A DNA stretch of 64,000 bases, taken from Thiocapsa marina 5811 (GTDB taxonomy: Bacteria; Pseudomonadota; Gammaproteobacteria; Chromatiales; Chromatiaceae). The translations under genes and the position numbers were made by a program. Where the stretch lies: the NCBI RefSeq assembly GCF_000223985.1, contig NZ_AFWV01000004.1, forward strand, positions 310,001-374,000, given 5' to 3'. A model generated the notes under the pieces. That model made no database searches. It was not told the origin of the DNA and worked only from the letters and a program-made list of their open reading frames with translations. Shown piece after piece: positions 9,301 to 19,080 of the stretch (position 1 is its first letter; the number at the start of each line of letters is the position of its first letter).

Positions 9301-12119
9301 GTTCGGCGATCGAGCAGAATGCGGAGTCGGATGGGGCCGACACGGGCCGCGCGCATCTGCTGGTTCTGTCGGCCCGAACCCCCGAGGCACTGCGCACCGC
9401 GGCGCTGCGGATGGTTGATCGCCTGGAGGAGAGTCCGGTGGATCGCTCGATGGATCCTGGAGCCGTCGAGCCGGGTGCGTTTACAACGCTGGTTGGTTGC
9501 CCTGCGTCGACGTTGGTGGACTGCGCTTCGCTTGTCCACCCTACACCGCTTGTCCACCCTACACCGCTTGTCCAGCCTACCGCTCCGATCGGGGATGTCG
9601 CCGGGTTTATCGGCGACGCCGTCGAGCCACTGTCGGCACTGTGCCGGACCAGTTGGCTGGGACGCCATCATTGGCGCTACCGCATCGGGGTGGTTGCACG
9701 CAGCCGCTTGGAGGCGCGCGATCGACTGCGCGAGCGTATGGCCTCTGCGGCTGTCGACCGGGCAGGGGCCGAGGCGCGTGCCCCGCGTGTCGCCTTTCTG
9801 TTCACCGGGCAGGGCTCGCACGAGCCGGGGATGGGGCGTGAGCTCTACGCGACCGAGCCGGTCTTTCGCCGGGCATTCGATCGCTGTTGCGAGGGACTCG
9901 CCCCCGATCTGGAGGCGCCGCTGGCCGAGGTGGTGCTGGATCCTCGCGACCGGCGTTTGGAGCAAACGGCTTGGGCCCAACCCGGGCTCTTTGCCCTCGA
10001 ATACGCCTTGGTCGAGACCTGGCGCAGCCGCGGAATCGTTCCGGATGTGGTGATGGGTCATAGCCTCGGCGAGTACGTCGCGGCCTGCGTCGCGGGCGTG
10101 ATGTCGCTCGAAGATGCGTTGCGACTGGTCGCCGTGCGTGCGCGTTTGATGCAGTCCTTGCCCGCAGGTGGCGGCATGCTGAGCGTCGCGGCCTCTCCCG
10201 AGGGGCTGGAGTCCGTCGTCTCGCTCGCGTCGCTCGGGCTTGACCTGGCTGCGGTCAACGGCCCCGCGAGCCTTGTGGTCGCGGGTCCGGTCGGCGCACT
10301 CGATCGCGCGGAGCGTCGGCTCATGGAGGCCGGGATCGGTTGTCGACGCCTGCCCGTCTCCCATGCTTTTCATTCGCGCTTGGTCGAGCCGATCCTGGCC
10401 GAATTCGGTCGATATGTGGCGGCCTGTCGGCTCTCGGAGCCGCGCATCGAGATGGTGTCCAATCTCACCGGCGAGAGGGTGCGGCATGAGGTGACGGATC
10501 CCGCGTACTGGGTCGACCACCTTCGACGCACGGTTCGATTCGAGGCCGGGATGCGGACGCTCTCGACGCTCGGCTGCGATGCCTATGTCGAGATCGGTCC
10601 CAAACCCGTGTTGACCGCGCTCGGCCGCGAGTCGGCAGACGATGCCCGAGGCGTGCTCTGGCTGGCGAGCATGCAGCCGCCGGTCGATCCAAGCCTGACC
10701 CTGTTGAACGCCTTGGGCCAACTTTACGAGCGAGGCGCCGATCCGGAATGGACGGGGTTGGAGCCCGCAGCCGCGAAGCGGCCTCGGGCCCGGCTGCCGA
10801 CCACGCCCTTTGAACGCAGGAGCTTCTGGATCGAGATCGCCGAAGGGCGTCATGACGCCGTTGCTCCGTCGGATGCGCCGCCGCGTTTGCCCGGGCTTCT
10901 CTTGAACCTGCCCGGCAACACCGGTGCTCTGCGCTTCGAGGCCCGAACGGGCGTCGGCCTGACCCCCGAGCTCGACGGCTATCCGGCGCTCGCCGAGCGA
11001 GCTCTTCCTCCGGGTCTTCTCCTCTACGCGGCGCTGCGGGCGGCGCGTCGGGCCGCACCCGGTATCGAGATGTGGTTGGAGGCCCTACGGCTTGTCGATG
11101 TTCAGCGATTGGCGGACCCCTGCGTGATCCTGCACACCCTGGTGAAGACGCCGAACGCCGATCCCGGGGTGGTCGAGATCTACGGTCGCGCCGAGGGTGT
11201 AGAGGATGCGCCTTGGAGCCTGCTCATACAGGCGCGTTTGCGCGCCGTATCGGGTTCACCTCAGCCTGAGCCCCGGCCCATGTCCGGTCGTACTCGGGAT
11301 GCGGACGAATCGCTGCTCGCGCGTCTTCGCTCGGCACATTCCGCCATCGAGAAGGCCGCTTTTTATCGCGCGGGTGAGCAGCTCGGATTCCGATACGGTC
11401 CCGATCTGCAGGTGCTGCGCGAGATCCGCCTCGGCATGCACGCGGCGAGCGCCGTTCTGGATCTGCAGACCGGCGGCGGCGTCGACCCCTCGCCCCTACC
11501 CGATCTACCGCTGGCGGCGATCGAAGGCGGGCTGCAGCTCCTGGGCGGACTTGATGCCGGTGCGACGCCGCCGCGGGTCAGACAGCTGCGCGCGATCGAC
11601 CGCATCGACGTCGCCGCCCCGCTCCCGCGCGAGGTCTTGGTGTTGGTGTGGCGAGCGGAGGATCACGCATCCGCGACGATTCGGCTCCTCGATGCGCGGT
11701 CCTTTTTATTGTGTGCCGAGCTCTCAGGGATTCAGTCGGACGCGATGGAAATCACCCGGGTCTCGACGGCGGAGGGCGAGATTCGAGACAGGCTCGAGCG
11801 TGTGCCTCGCGAGGAGTGGCCACCGCTCATCGTGGGCTTCGTGAACCGAATCGCCGGTCTGATCATCGACGGGAGTCCCGATTACCGCATCGACCCGAGC
11901 CGACCTCTCACCGAGCTCGGCTTGGATTCGCTGATGGCCTTGCGGATCGCCATCGAGCTCAAGGCCGATCTCGGCGTGGAGATCCCGGTCTCGCAGATCG
12001 TCTCGGGTGCCACGATCGAGACACTGGCGGCCGTGAGCGTGGAGCAGGTCATGGACGGCGATCTGACGACGGAGGTCTCGCAAAGGCTCGACGGATTCTT
12101 CCAAGAGGGCGAGCTGTGA
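6306..12119 (+). CDS. modular type I polyketide synthase AT-ACP-KS-AT-DH*-ACP
   Basis: About 1937 residues. In order: a loading-type AT with GHSFGE near 191; ACP1 with LGLGSLG near 506; and a full KS at about 573-995 with [15 protein letters not shown] and NIGHLE. Next is AT2 at about 1159-1450 with GHSLGE and HAFHS, the latter favouring malonyl-CoA. A dehydratase-fold region follows at about 1520-1810, in which the catalytic His reads Tyr (LDGYPAL) and the Asp reads Glu (AAIEGGLQ), so it is probably inactive. ACP2 has [11 protein letters not shown] near 1865. No ketoreductase or enoylreductase is present. I prefer GTG 6306; TTG 6162 is an in-frame alternative with a non-homologous 48-residue extension. 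The stop overlaps the NRPS start as GTGA, and the ACP end meets a TubC docking domain, so the chain passes directly to the NRPS. Confidence 0.92.
9515..9580 (+). repeat. palindromic GGTGGAC repeat with 18-bp tandem tail, inside the PKS gene
   Basis: The block begins with an imperfect palindrome (GGTGGACTGCGCTTCGCTTGTCCACC) of the kind also found between genes at 44579-44608 and 52753-52782. An 18-base unit starting CGCTTGTCCACCCTACAC at 9529 then recurs at 9547 and, shortened, at 9565. It lies in frame in the linker between KS and AT2 and encodes a repeated LVHPTP peptide. It looks like a mobile palindromic repeat that landed in a tolerant linker and then expanded. Confidence 0.75.
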
Positions 12120-15100
12120 CCGGTCTGGAGTCATTCGAGACCCTGGTGCTTGCCGGATGGCGATTCTGGCTGGACGGGGAGCGGCTGCGCTATCGCGCTC
12201 CGAAATCGGGTCTCGACGCGGAGGTCTTGGAGCGGCTGCGAGCCGATCGGGGGCGCCTGGTCGAGGCGCTGCAGCGCGATCCGGGATGCTTGGATCTTGC
12301 ACCTCTCTCGCACGGCCAAAAGGCGCTTTGGCTGCTGCAACAGCTCGAACCCGGGTCTGTCGCATACAACCAGTCGATGCTCCTGCATCCGGGGCCTACT
12401 GCCGACGCGGCGCTTTGGCGCGCGGTCTGCCGACACCTCCTGAGGCGTCATCCCGTCCTGGGTACGACATTCAGCCTGCGGGACGGAGAACCGGTCCAGC
12501 GCTTCGGCGCGTCGGCCGGACTGGATTGGGCGGAGATCCGGCCGTCGTCCGAGACCTCGGATCTGACGGAAACGCTGCAACGCCTTCAAGCGGAGCCGTT
12601 CGATTTGGAGCATGGGCCCGTCGCCCGGTTTCGGTGGATCCTCGCCGAGACGGGGCCGACCTTGGCGATCCTCATCCACCATATCGCCTGCGATGGCTGG
12701 TCTTTCGAGATCATGCGGCGCGAGCTGCTCGCGCTGTGCGATCGGGCGGACGCGGTCGGGGATCCGGCGCAAAGCCTCCCCGAGCTCCGCCACGATTATC
12801 GCGATTTCGTGCTTTGGCAGCGGGAGATGTTGGCGAGCACCCGGGGCGAGCAACTCTGGGATTTCTGGAAGACCGTGCTCACCGGCCCGATTGCACCGCT
12901 TGAGCTTCCAAGGGATTTCGAGCGATCGCCGAAGCGATTGCGTTGCGCGGGCACCGTCGAGAGCGTCCTCGACGCCGAGGCGTCCGCGCGGCTCGGCGTG
13001 CTGGCCAAGTCACGCGGAGTGACCCTCAATGTCCTCATGCTGGCGGGGTTCCTGGCCCTATTGCACCGCTGGACGCGGCATACGGATCTTCTCGTCGGGG
13101 TGCCGACGGCAGGTCGCGGACTCCCCGAATGGCAGGGGGTGGTCGGTTACTTTGTCGACCCCGTCGCGATCCGCGCCGGGCTCGATCCGGACGACGCCTT
13201 CGATACCTTGCTCGAGCAGGTGCGCTCGCGCTTTCTGGCTGCCCTCGAGCATCGGGATCTCCCCTTCGCTTTGATCGTCGAACGCCTGGGTGGGCAACGC
13301 GATCCCGAGCGCTCGCCGCTCTTCGATGTCCTCTTCAATTTCATCGGCCGTCGGGGCGCGGATCCGCTCGCGGAGATTGCGGCGGTCGACGCGAAGTTCG
13401 AGCTTACGCTCACCGTCGTCGAGCTCGACGCAGGTCTTCGGTTAAGCTTCGGGTTTCGCACTGATCTTTTCGAGGCGGCAACGATCGAGCAGCTCTCAGC
13501 CGGTTTCAAGCGGTTGCTCGCCGCCATCTGCGACGATTCGAGCCGGCCGGTGGCGCATTTGCCGCTCTTGGCCGATTCGATTCCCGAACCTGCGATCCGC
13601 GGCCGCGCGCTCGACTCGGCGGCACTCCAGCCGGTCTACGTCCTGATCCGCGAGGCCGCTCGTCGCCATCCCGATGCCGTGGCGTTGGCCGATTGGCCCG
13701 AGTCCGACACGGGCGCGGTGCGCTCCTTGAGCTACCGCGCTCTGTCGAAAGAGATCGATCGCATTGCCGGCGGGCTTCTGTCCGCCGGCTGTGTCAGGGG
13801 ATCGCGGATCGGTCTGTGTTGCGAGCGCGGCTCCGATGCCGTGGTCGGCCTGCTCGCGGTCCTCGCCGCAGGCGGCGCCTATGTCCCGCTGGACCCGGAC
13901 GATCCGCCGCACCTGATGCGCGAAATGCTCGCCCGGGCCGGGGTCTCGCTGCTGTTGACCCAAGGTGAGCTTGCACAACGTCTCCAGACGTTGGGCGCGC
14001 CGGTGCTGCTCTTGGAGGACATGCAGGCACCGATGTACGACCGGACGTTACCCGAGGCTTGCGTCGGTCCGGACGACCTCGCCTATGTCATCTTCACATC
14101 GGGCTCCACCGGACGACCCAAAGGGGTCGCCGTCGAGCATCGCGGCCTGACGAACTACGTGGCCAGCATGACCGAGGAGCTCGGGATCCAGCCGGAATCC
14201 AGTTTCGCGTTGGTCTCCTCGCTCACCGCGGATCTCGGCAACACCGCCATCTTTCTCGCGCTGACGAGCGGCGGAACCCTGCATGTCCTGCCGAAGGCGA
14301 TGACGACGGAGCCGGCCGGCTTTCGGGAGGCGCTCGCGCACGGGATCGACTACCTCAAGATCGCACCCTCGCATCTTGCTGCACTCGGGGTCGGCGGGCC
14401 GCGGCCATTGCCGCGCAAGGGCCTGATTCTCGGCGGCGAGTCGAGCCCATCCGAGTGGGTGCAGGGTCTGCTTGCGAAGGGCCGGTGTCGGATCTTCAAT
14501 CATTACGGCCCAACCGAGGCAACGATCGGCGTCTTGATGCATGAGGTCCGGCGCGGGGAGAGGAATTCGGGTTCGACCTTGCCCTTGAGCCGGGCGGTCG
14601 CGAACTGCGCGATCTTACTTCTGGATCCGAGCCGGCAGCCTGTACCGAAGGGGTTTCCGGGAGAGATCTGGATCGCCGGGCCCTGCCTGGCGCGAGGATA
14701 CGTCGGCGAATCGGCGGGAGATACGTCTGGTTTCGCCGTCCTCCCGGGGATCGGGCGTGCTTACCGGACGGGTGATCTGGCGAGGCAATGGTCGGATGGG
14801 GTGCTGCGGATCCTGGGCCGTGTCGATCGGCAAGTCAATCTCCACGGACATCGCATCGAGCTGGCCCAGATCGAGCAGGCGTTGCTGGCGCACGACGAGG
14901 TCGAGCAGGCGCTCGTCCTTCCCGATGCCGACGGGCTGCATGCGTCGCGACTGATCGCGTGGGTCGTGGCGTCAGAGGTCGGACGCGCGGACTTGTCGCG
15001 GGACGCGCTTCGCGGCTTTCTCGCCGCGCGGCTGCCGGCTCATTTGATCCCGAATCGGTTCCACCTCGTCGATCGCATCATTCTGACTCCGAACGGAAAG

Positions 15101-16261
15101 GTCGATGCTCGAGCCATGCGCGCGCTGCAGCCGGCGGAGATCACCGGCCAACGGCGTGCACCGATCACGGATGCGACCCAGTTGCGGCTGGGCGTGATCT
15201 TCTCGGAGGTCTTGCGTGTCGAGCAGTTGAGTGCGCAGGACGATTTCTTTGCGCTCGGCGGCCATTCGCTCTTGGCTGTCCAGCTGGCGGGGCGGATCTT
15301 CGAAGAATTCGGTAAGCGGCTGCCGCTGGCCGTCTTCTTCACACATCGCACGATCGAGGCCCTGGCCGAGGCGCTCCGGCAGTCGGGCGACCCTGTCGAG
15401 CGGGATACCGTTCTCGTTCCGATCCGCCGAAGCGGGGACGGCGCGCCGATCATCCTCTTTCCCGGTGCCGGCGGCAGCATTCTTTACTTCGAGGCATTGG
15501 CCGTCGCCCTGGGCGCCTTGGCTCCGATCTGGGGTGCACAAGGTTCGAGGGGCGATGTTGCCTCGATGGCCTCGCGATACCACGAGGCGATCCTGCGCCA
15601 TCTCGGGCCTCGACCCTGCCATCTGATCGGCCATTCCTTCGGTGCATTGGTCGCTTTCGAGCTTGCGCGTTTGCGTGAGGCCGCTGGTTATCCGACCGGA
15701 TCGCTCTGGGCCTTGGACAATCCGGGCCCGCGGGCGGTGGGCGAGGAACGATACCGTGACTGGAGCCTTCCCGATTGGTATGCCCATATCGCTCGACGCA
15801 TCGCCCGACTCTACGATGTCCCTTTGGCCCTTGATCGCGCCGCGTTGGACGGCAGGACAGGCGCCGAGCAGGCCGAACGCTTCGCCGATTATCTGGTCGA
15901 GGCCGGTGCCCTGCCGCGCGGGACGCCCCGGGAGCAGCTCGAGGAGTACGTCGCGACCTATCGCGAGAACGTCATTGCGGGGGAGCGCTATGCTGGACCC
16001 GTCGCGCCCCTGCGCATGCCGATCCAACTGGTCAAGGCGCGCGATCGGGACGGGCTTCTCGCATCCGAGGATGCCCCCGAGGATCTGTCGTCGGATTGGA
16101 TGTCCTGCAGCGCGCAACCGATCCGCTCGTTCGAGGTTCCCGGAACCCACATCACGATGCTGCTGAGGCCCCATGTGGATCATCTTGCCGAGCGCATTCG
16201 GTCGCTGATCGGGGCGTCATCCGAATCCAACGACATGGATCGCGAGGTACTGTCCCCATGA
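12116..16261 (+). CDS. non-ribosomal peptide synthetase TubC-C-A-PCP-TE
   Basis: A 1381-residue single-module synthetase. Residues 1-60 match a TubC N-terminal docking domain ([17 protein letters not shown]), the type that receives a chain from an upstream PKS ACP. The condensation domain carries HHIACDGWS near 187. The adenylation domain at about 505-1000 has [14 protein letters not shown] near 656 and PNGKVD at its end. Placing its pocket residues on GrsA gives D-L-T-K-I-G-H-I-G plus the usual Lys, very close to the published aspartate code. The PCP has GGHSLLAV near 1051. The C-terminal thioesterase has [11 protein letters not shown] near 1173 and a late GTH. There is no epimerase or reductase domain. 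The start overlaps the PKS stop and its own stop overlaps the next gene, so it lies mid-operon. It probably condenses the polyketide with one amino acid and releases it by hydrolysis or cyclisation. Confidence 0.92.
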   Translation: MTGLESFETLVLAGWRFWLDGERLRYRAPKSGLDAEVLERLRADRGRLVEALQRDPGCLDLAPLSHGQKALWLLQQLEPGSVAYNQSMLLHPGPTADAALWRAVCRHLLRRHPVLGTTFSLRDGEPVQRFGASAGLDWAEIRPSSETSDLTETLQRLQAEPFDLEHGPVARFRWILAETGPTLAILIHHIACDGWSFEIMRRELLALCDRADAVGDPAQSLPELRHDYRDFVLWQREMLASTRGEQLWDFWKTVLTGPIAPLELPRDFERSPKRLRCAGTVESVLDAEASARLGVLAKSRGVTLNVLMLAGFLALLHRWTRHTDLLVGVPTAGRGLPEWQGVVGYFVDPVAIRAGLDPDDAFDTLLEQVRSRFLAALEHRDLPFALIVERLGGQRDPERSPLFDVLFNFIGRRGADPLAEIAAVDAKFELTLTVVELDAGLRLSFGFRTDLFEAATIEQLSAGFKRLLAAICDDSSRPVAHLPLLADSIPEPAIRGRALDSAALQPVYVLIREAARRHPDAVALADWPESDTGAVRSLSYRALSKEIDRIAGGLLSAGCVRGSRIGLCCERGSDAVVGLLAVLAAGGAYVPLDPDDPPHLMREMLARAGVSLLLTQGELAQRLQTLGAPVLLLEDMQAPMYDRTLPEACVGPDDLAYVIFTSGSTGRPKGVAVEHRGLTNYVASMTEELGIQPESSFALVSSLTADLGNTAIFLALTSGGTLHVLPKAMTTEPAGFREALAHGIDYLKIAPSHLAALGVGGPRPLPRKGLILGGESSPSEWVQGLLAKGRCRIFNHYGPTEATIGVLMHEVRRGERNSGSTLPLSRAVANCAILLLDPSRQPVPKGFPGEIWIAGPCLARGYVGESAGDTSGFAVLPGIGRAYRTGDLARQWSDGVLRILGRVDRQVNLHGHRIELAQIEQALLAHDEVEQALVLPDADGLHASRLIAWVVASEVGRADLSRDALRGFLAARLPAHLIPNRFHLVDRIILTPNGKVDARAMRALQPAEITGQRRAPITDATQLRLGVIFSEVLRVEQLSAQDDFFALGGHSLLAVQLAGRIFEEFGKRLPLAVFFTHRTIEALAEALRQSGDPVERDTVLVPIRRSGDGAPIILFPGAGGSILYFEALAVALGALAPIWGAQGSRGDVASMASRYHEAILRHLGPRPCHLIGHSFGALVAFELARLREAAGYPTGSLWALDNPGPRAVGEERYRDWSLPDWYAHIARRIARLYDVPLALDRAALDGRTGAEQAERFADYLVEAGALPRGTPREQLEEYVATYRENVIAGERYAGPVAPLRMPIQLVKARDRDGLLASEDAPEDLSSDWMSCSAQPIRSFEVPGTHITMLLRPHVDHLAERIRSLIGASSESNDMDREVLSP

Positions 16262-17274
16262 ATGCTGCCTTTCTTGCCTGCGGCGGTATGCTGGCCTGCG
16301 CCGTCGGAGCCGCGGCCCGTCTCGGGATTGCCGACCTGCTGGCTGACGAGCACTTGTCGGCGGGCGCTCTGGCTGAACGAACCGCGACGCTTCCCGACGT
16401 TCTCGAAGTCGTCCTCGATCTACTTTGTACCCAAGGGGTGTTCCGTCGCGATGAAGCGGGTCGCTTCTCCAACACGCCGGACTCCGAACCGTTGCGCTCC
16501 GATCATCCGCGATCGATGCGCCATTTCTGCATCTTGGCGTCTGCCGAGTACCAACAGGCCTTCGGGGCACTGATGGTGACCCTCTCGACCGGAGAGTCGG
16601 GGTTCCGCGCGACCTTCAACGGCTCCATCTACGACTATATGACGCGAAATCCGGAGCCCGGCCGCGTCTACGATCTGGCGATGGAGGATTTGTCCCGTCC
16701 GTTGTCGGCGATCCTTGCGAGCGAGTGGCCCTTTGCGGAGGCCGCGACGCTCTTGGACCTCGGCGGCGGACACGGCGTTTTGCTGCGTGGTCTCCTTCGC
16801 GCTCGACCGGACTTGCGGGGGGTCTGCTTCGATCGCCGAGACGTCTGCGTGCGAGGTGATCTCGATCTCCGGCAGATGGCCCCGGATTTGGTCGGACGCT
16901 TGCGTTTCCTGGGCGGCGACTTCTTCGCCGACGTCTTGCCCGATGCCGATGTGTATCTGCTGAAGAACGTCATTCACAACTGGACGGACGAGAGCGCGAT
17001 CCGGCTTCTTGCGAACGTCGCGAACGCTTTGAGCACGCGCTCGAATGCCCGCCTCTTGGTGATCGAATCGCTCACGGATGGCGGATTCTCCGAGACCTAT
17101 CGTGCGATCGACGCGTTGCTTGCGCGCGTACTCTGCGAATCCGGGACGCGTCTGCGCGACCTGAATACCTTGAGCCGTTTGGTCGAAAGTAGCGGCCTCG
17201 TGGTGTTGCGGGCGAATGTGCTGTCGACCGGGCATACCCTTCTGGAATGCGCAGGCACATCCGTTGAGTCGTGA
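16258..17274 (+). CDS. O-methyltransferase, Methyltransf_2-like
   Basis: A 338-residue protein. The N-terminal half is a helical winged-helix dimerisation region (GAAARLGIADLLADEHLSAG). The C-terminal half is a Rossmann SAM-binding domain with LLDLGGGHGVLL near 165 and the family signature LLKNVIHNWTDE near 240. Members such as plant and antibiotic O-methyltransferases methylate hydroxyls or enols of secondary metabolites. The ATG overlaps the NRPS stop as ATGA, so it is almost certainly a tailoring enzyme of this cluster, perhaps acting on a beta-keto enol or carboxylate. The acceptor is inferred only. Confidence 0.88.
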   Translation: MNAAFLACGGMLACAVGAAARLGIADLLADEHLSAGALAERTATLPDVLEVVLDLLCTQGVFRRDEAGRFSNTPDSEPLRSDHPRSMRHFCILASAEYQQAFGALMVTLSTGESGFRATFNGSIYDYMTRNPEPGRVYDLAMEDLSRPLSAILASEWPFAEAATLLDLGGGHGVLLRGLLRARPDLRGVCFDRRDVCVRGDLDLRQMAPDLVGRLRFLGGDFFADVLPDADVYLLKNVIHNWTDESAIRLLANVANALSTRSNARLLVIESLTDGGFSETYRAIDALLARVLCESGTRLRDLNTLSRLVESSGLVVLRANVLSTGHTLLECAGTSVES

Positions 17275-18118
17275 GGAGCGACGAGCCACGCCACTGCCGG
17301 ATGGCGATCGGCGACCGACGAATCAGTTCCACGGGGGCCATGCTGCCCCACCGAGCAGCCGATTCCCGCCCCTCGTCGAGCGACCGCTTCCCCCGCTCGA
17401 CGACGAGATTCATCTCTATACTTGGAATCTAGACAGGCCCGACCTACAGATCGACGCCGACTGGATGTCGCGCGACGAGCGCAACCGCGCCGAGAGGTTT
17501 CGATTCGAGCGAGACCGTGGCAGATTCCGCGCCGCGCGACAAACGTTGCGTTGGATCCTCGGGTCGTGTTGCGGATCTTCCCCGGACGCGATCCGATTCG
17601 ACTACGGCGGTGCAGGGAAGCCGTACCTCTTCGGTAGCGAGCTGGCCTTCAATCTCTCCCACTCGGCTGGGCGGGCACTCCTCGCGGTCGTCTCGCGCGG
17701 TCCCGTCGGGGTCGATCTAGAGGAGATCAGGCCTATCGGGGGGCTGCTCACCATTGCAGAGCGCTATTTCTCGCCGATCGAAGCCGCGGAGCTCACGCGG
17801 ATCTCCGGTCGATTCCCGGGGCTTGCTCGGCAGGCATTCTTCCGGTGCTGGACACGCAAGGAGGCCTTTCTGAAGGCGTCCGGCGCGGGGCTGTCGGAAG
17901 AGGCTCTTCGCGCCTTCGCAGTCTCCTGTCATCCGGACGAGGCGCCGCGTCTTTTGATTGACAATAGCTCCATTGGGGATCGTTCGGGGTGGTCCTTGAC
18001 CGATGTCGCGCCTTATGACGGCTTCGTCGGTGCCGTGGTGACGTCCGGGTCGCGCCGACGTTGGTCGGCCTGGGAGCTCGGGAGCGAACTGCCGCCAAGC
18101 GTGTCCGCTTCTCGGTGA
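17216..18118 (+). CDS. Sfp-type 4'-phosphopantetheinyl transferase
   Basis: It converts apo carrier proteins to holo form using coenzyme A. The diagnostic motifs are all visible: GKPYL and FNLSHSAG in the middle, GVDLEEI (magnesium-binding Asp and Glu), and WTRKEAFLKASGAGL near the end. The total of 300 residues is somewhat long because of an N-terminal proline-rich leader of about 60 residues. ATG 17216 overlaps the methyltransferase gene by 59 bases; TTG 17264, with an 11-base overlap, is a plausible alternative that removes most of the overlap. It lies in the PKS/NRPS operon and would activate the two ACPs of the PKS, the PCP of the NRPS and the free ACP. Confidence 0.9.
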   Translation: MCCRPGIPFWNAQAHPLSREERRATPLPDGDRRPTNQFHGGHAAPPSSRFPPLVERPLPPLDDEIHLYTWNLDRPDLQIDADWMSRDERNRAERFRFERDRGRFRAARQTLRWILGSCCGSSPDAIRFDYGGAGKPYLFGSELAFNLSHSAGRALLAVVSRGPVGVDLEEIRPIGGLLTIAERYFSPIEAAELTRISGRFPGLARQAFFRCWTRKEAFLKASGAGLSEEALRAFAVSCHPDEAPRLLIDNSSIGDRSGWSLTDVAPYDGFVGAVVTSGSRRRWSAWELGSELPPSVSASR

Positions 18119-18252
18119 TCGATCGGATCAAAAGTGCACGGCTCGCTTGCCAGTCGGAAGGCCGCTGCCTTAGCATAGCCGCGATCGACGGTCGCCCCTT
18201 GATCGGCCGCGATCTTAAGCATCAGAAGCGCATTCCAACGGGTTAACTCGCC

Positions 18253-18864
18253 ATGCCAGAACAGCCCCCCTCCGAGATCGTCAACAGCCTGTTCGCCGAC
18301 CTGCCGCAAGTCCATGCCGAGCTTGGTAATCCGGAAGGCGGTGTGTGGCGCACGGATCGACCTTGCTATGAATTCATCGCGGATCGATGCGAGCCGCAAT
18401 GGCGAACCCTGGAGACGGGATTGGGGCTCTCAACGATGCTGTTTGTGCTGATTGGCACCGAGCATACCTGCGTCGCACCTTGGAAGAGCGAGATCGACAA
18501 TCTTCTGCTGCATTGTCGGGACAGGCAAATCGCGACCGAGCGACTGACCTTGATCCAAGGCTTCAGCGACGATGTATTGTCGACCTTACCGCAGACTGAG
18601 CTCGACCTTGTTCTGATCGACGGCGGCCACGGCTTTCCGACTCCCATGATCGATTGGTATTACAGTGCCGGGCGCTTGCGGCAAGGTGGCGTGCTGGTGA
18701 TCGACGACGTCCATCTGCCTGCCGTCCGGCTTCTTCTGGGCTATCTCGATGCCGATCCCCGGTGGACCTCGATCGTAAAGACGCCGAAGTGGGTCGCCTA
18801 CGAACGTGAATCCAATGGTCCGCTCAGGGAGAGTCACGCTCAGCAAAGGTTCTGGAGTATCTAG
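18253..18864 (+). CDS. small class I SAM-dependent methyltransferase-like protein
   Basis: A 203-residue protein of the Methyltransf_24 type. The SAM-binding loop reads ETGLGLSTMLF from residue 54. Later come DLVLIDGGHGFPTPMIDW and GGVLVIDDVH, which are typical strand-4 and strand-5 regions. Expected catalytic residues for a particular acceptor are not recognisable. It starts 134 bases after the phosphopantetheinyl transferase gene on the same strand, so it may be the last gene of the synthase operon or a stand-alone gene. The 216 bases after it, up to 19080, hold no gene or clear terminator that I can see. Confidence 0.7.
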   Translation: MPEQPPSEIVNSLFADLPQVHAELGNPEGGVWRTDRPCYEFIADRCEPQWRTLETGLGLSTMLFVLIGTEHTCVAPWKSEIDNLLLHCRDRQIATERLTLIQGFSDDVLSTLPQTELDLVLIDGGHGFPTPMIDWYYSAGRLRQGGVLVIDDVHLPAVRLLLGYLDADPRWTSIVKTPKWVAYERESNGPLRESHAQQRFWSI

Positions 18865-19080
18865 CGCCGGAGCATAAGACCCTCCGTGCGGTAATCGAGC
18901 AGATATTCAGAAGGATGCGTGAGCCACGGTCCGCCGATTCATCTCCAACGCAAAGCCCAGATCCACAGGAGACCTGACAAAGCCAGATCCTGCAATCCGG
19001 GATGCAGCACACGCAGGTGTGGGAGCCAATGTGGGTGGGGCAGTACGCGTGAAGTCTTCGGGAAACGCCCCAAGCGGTGA

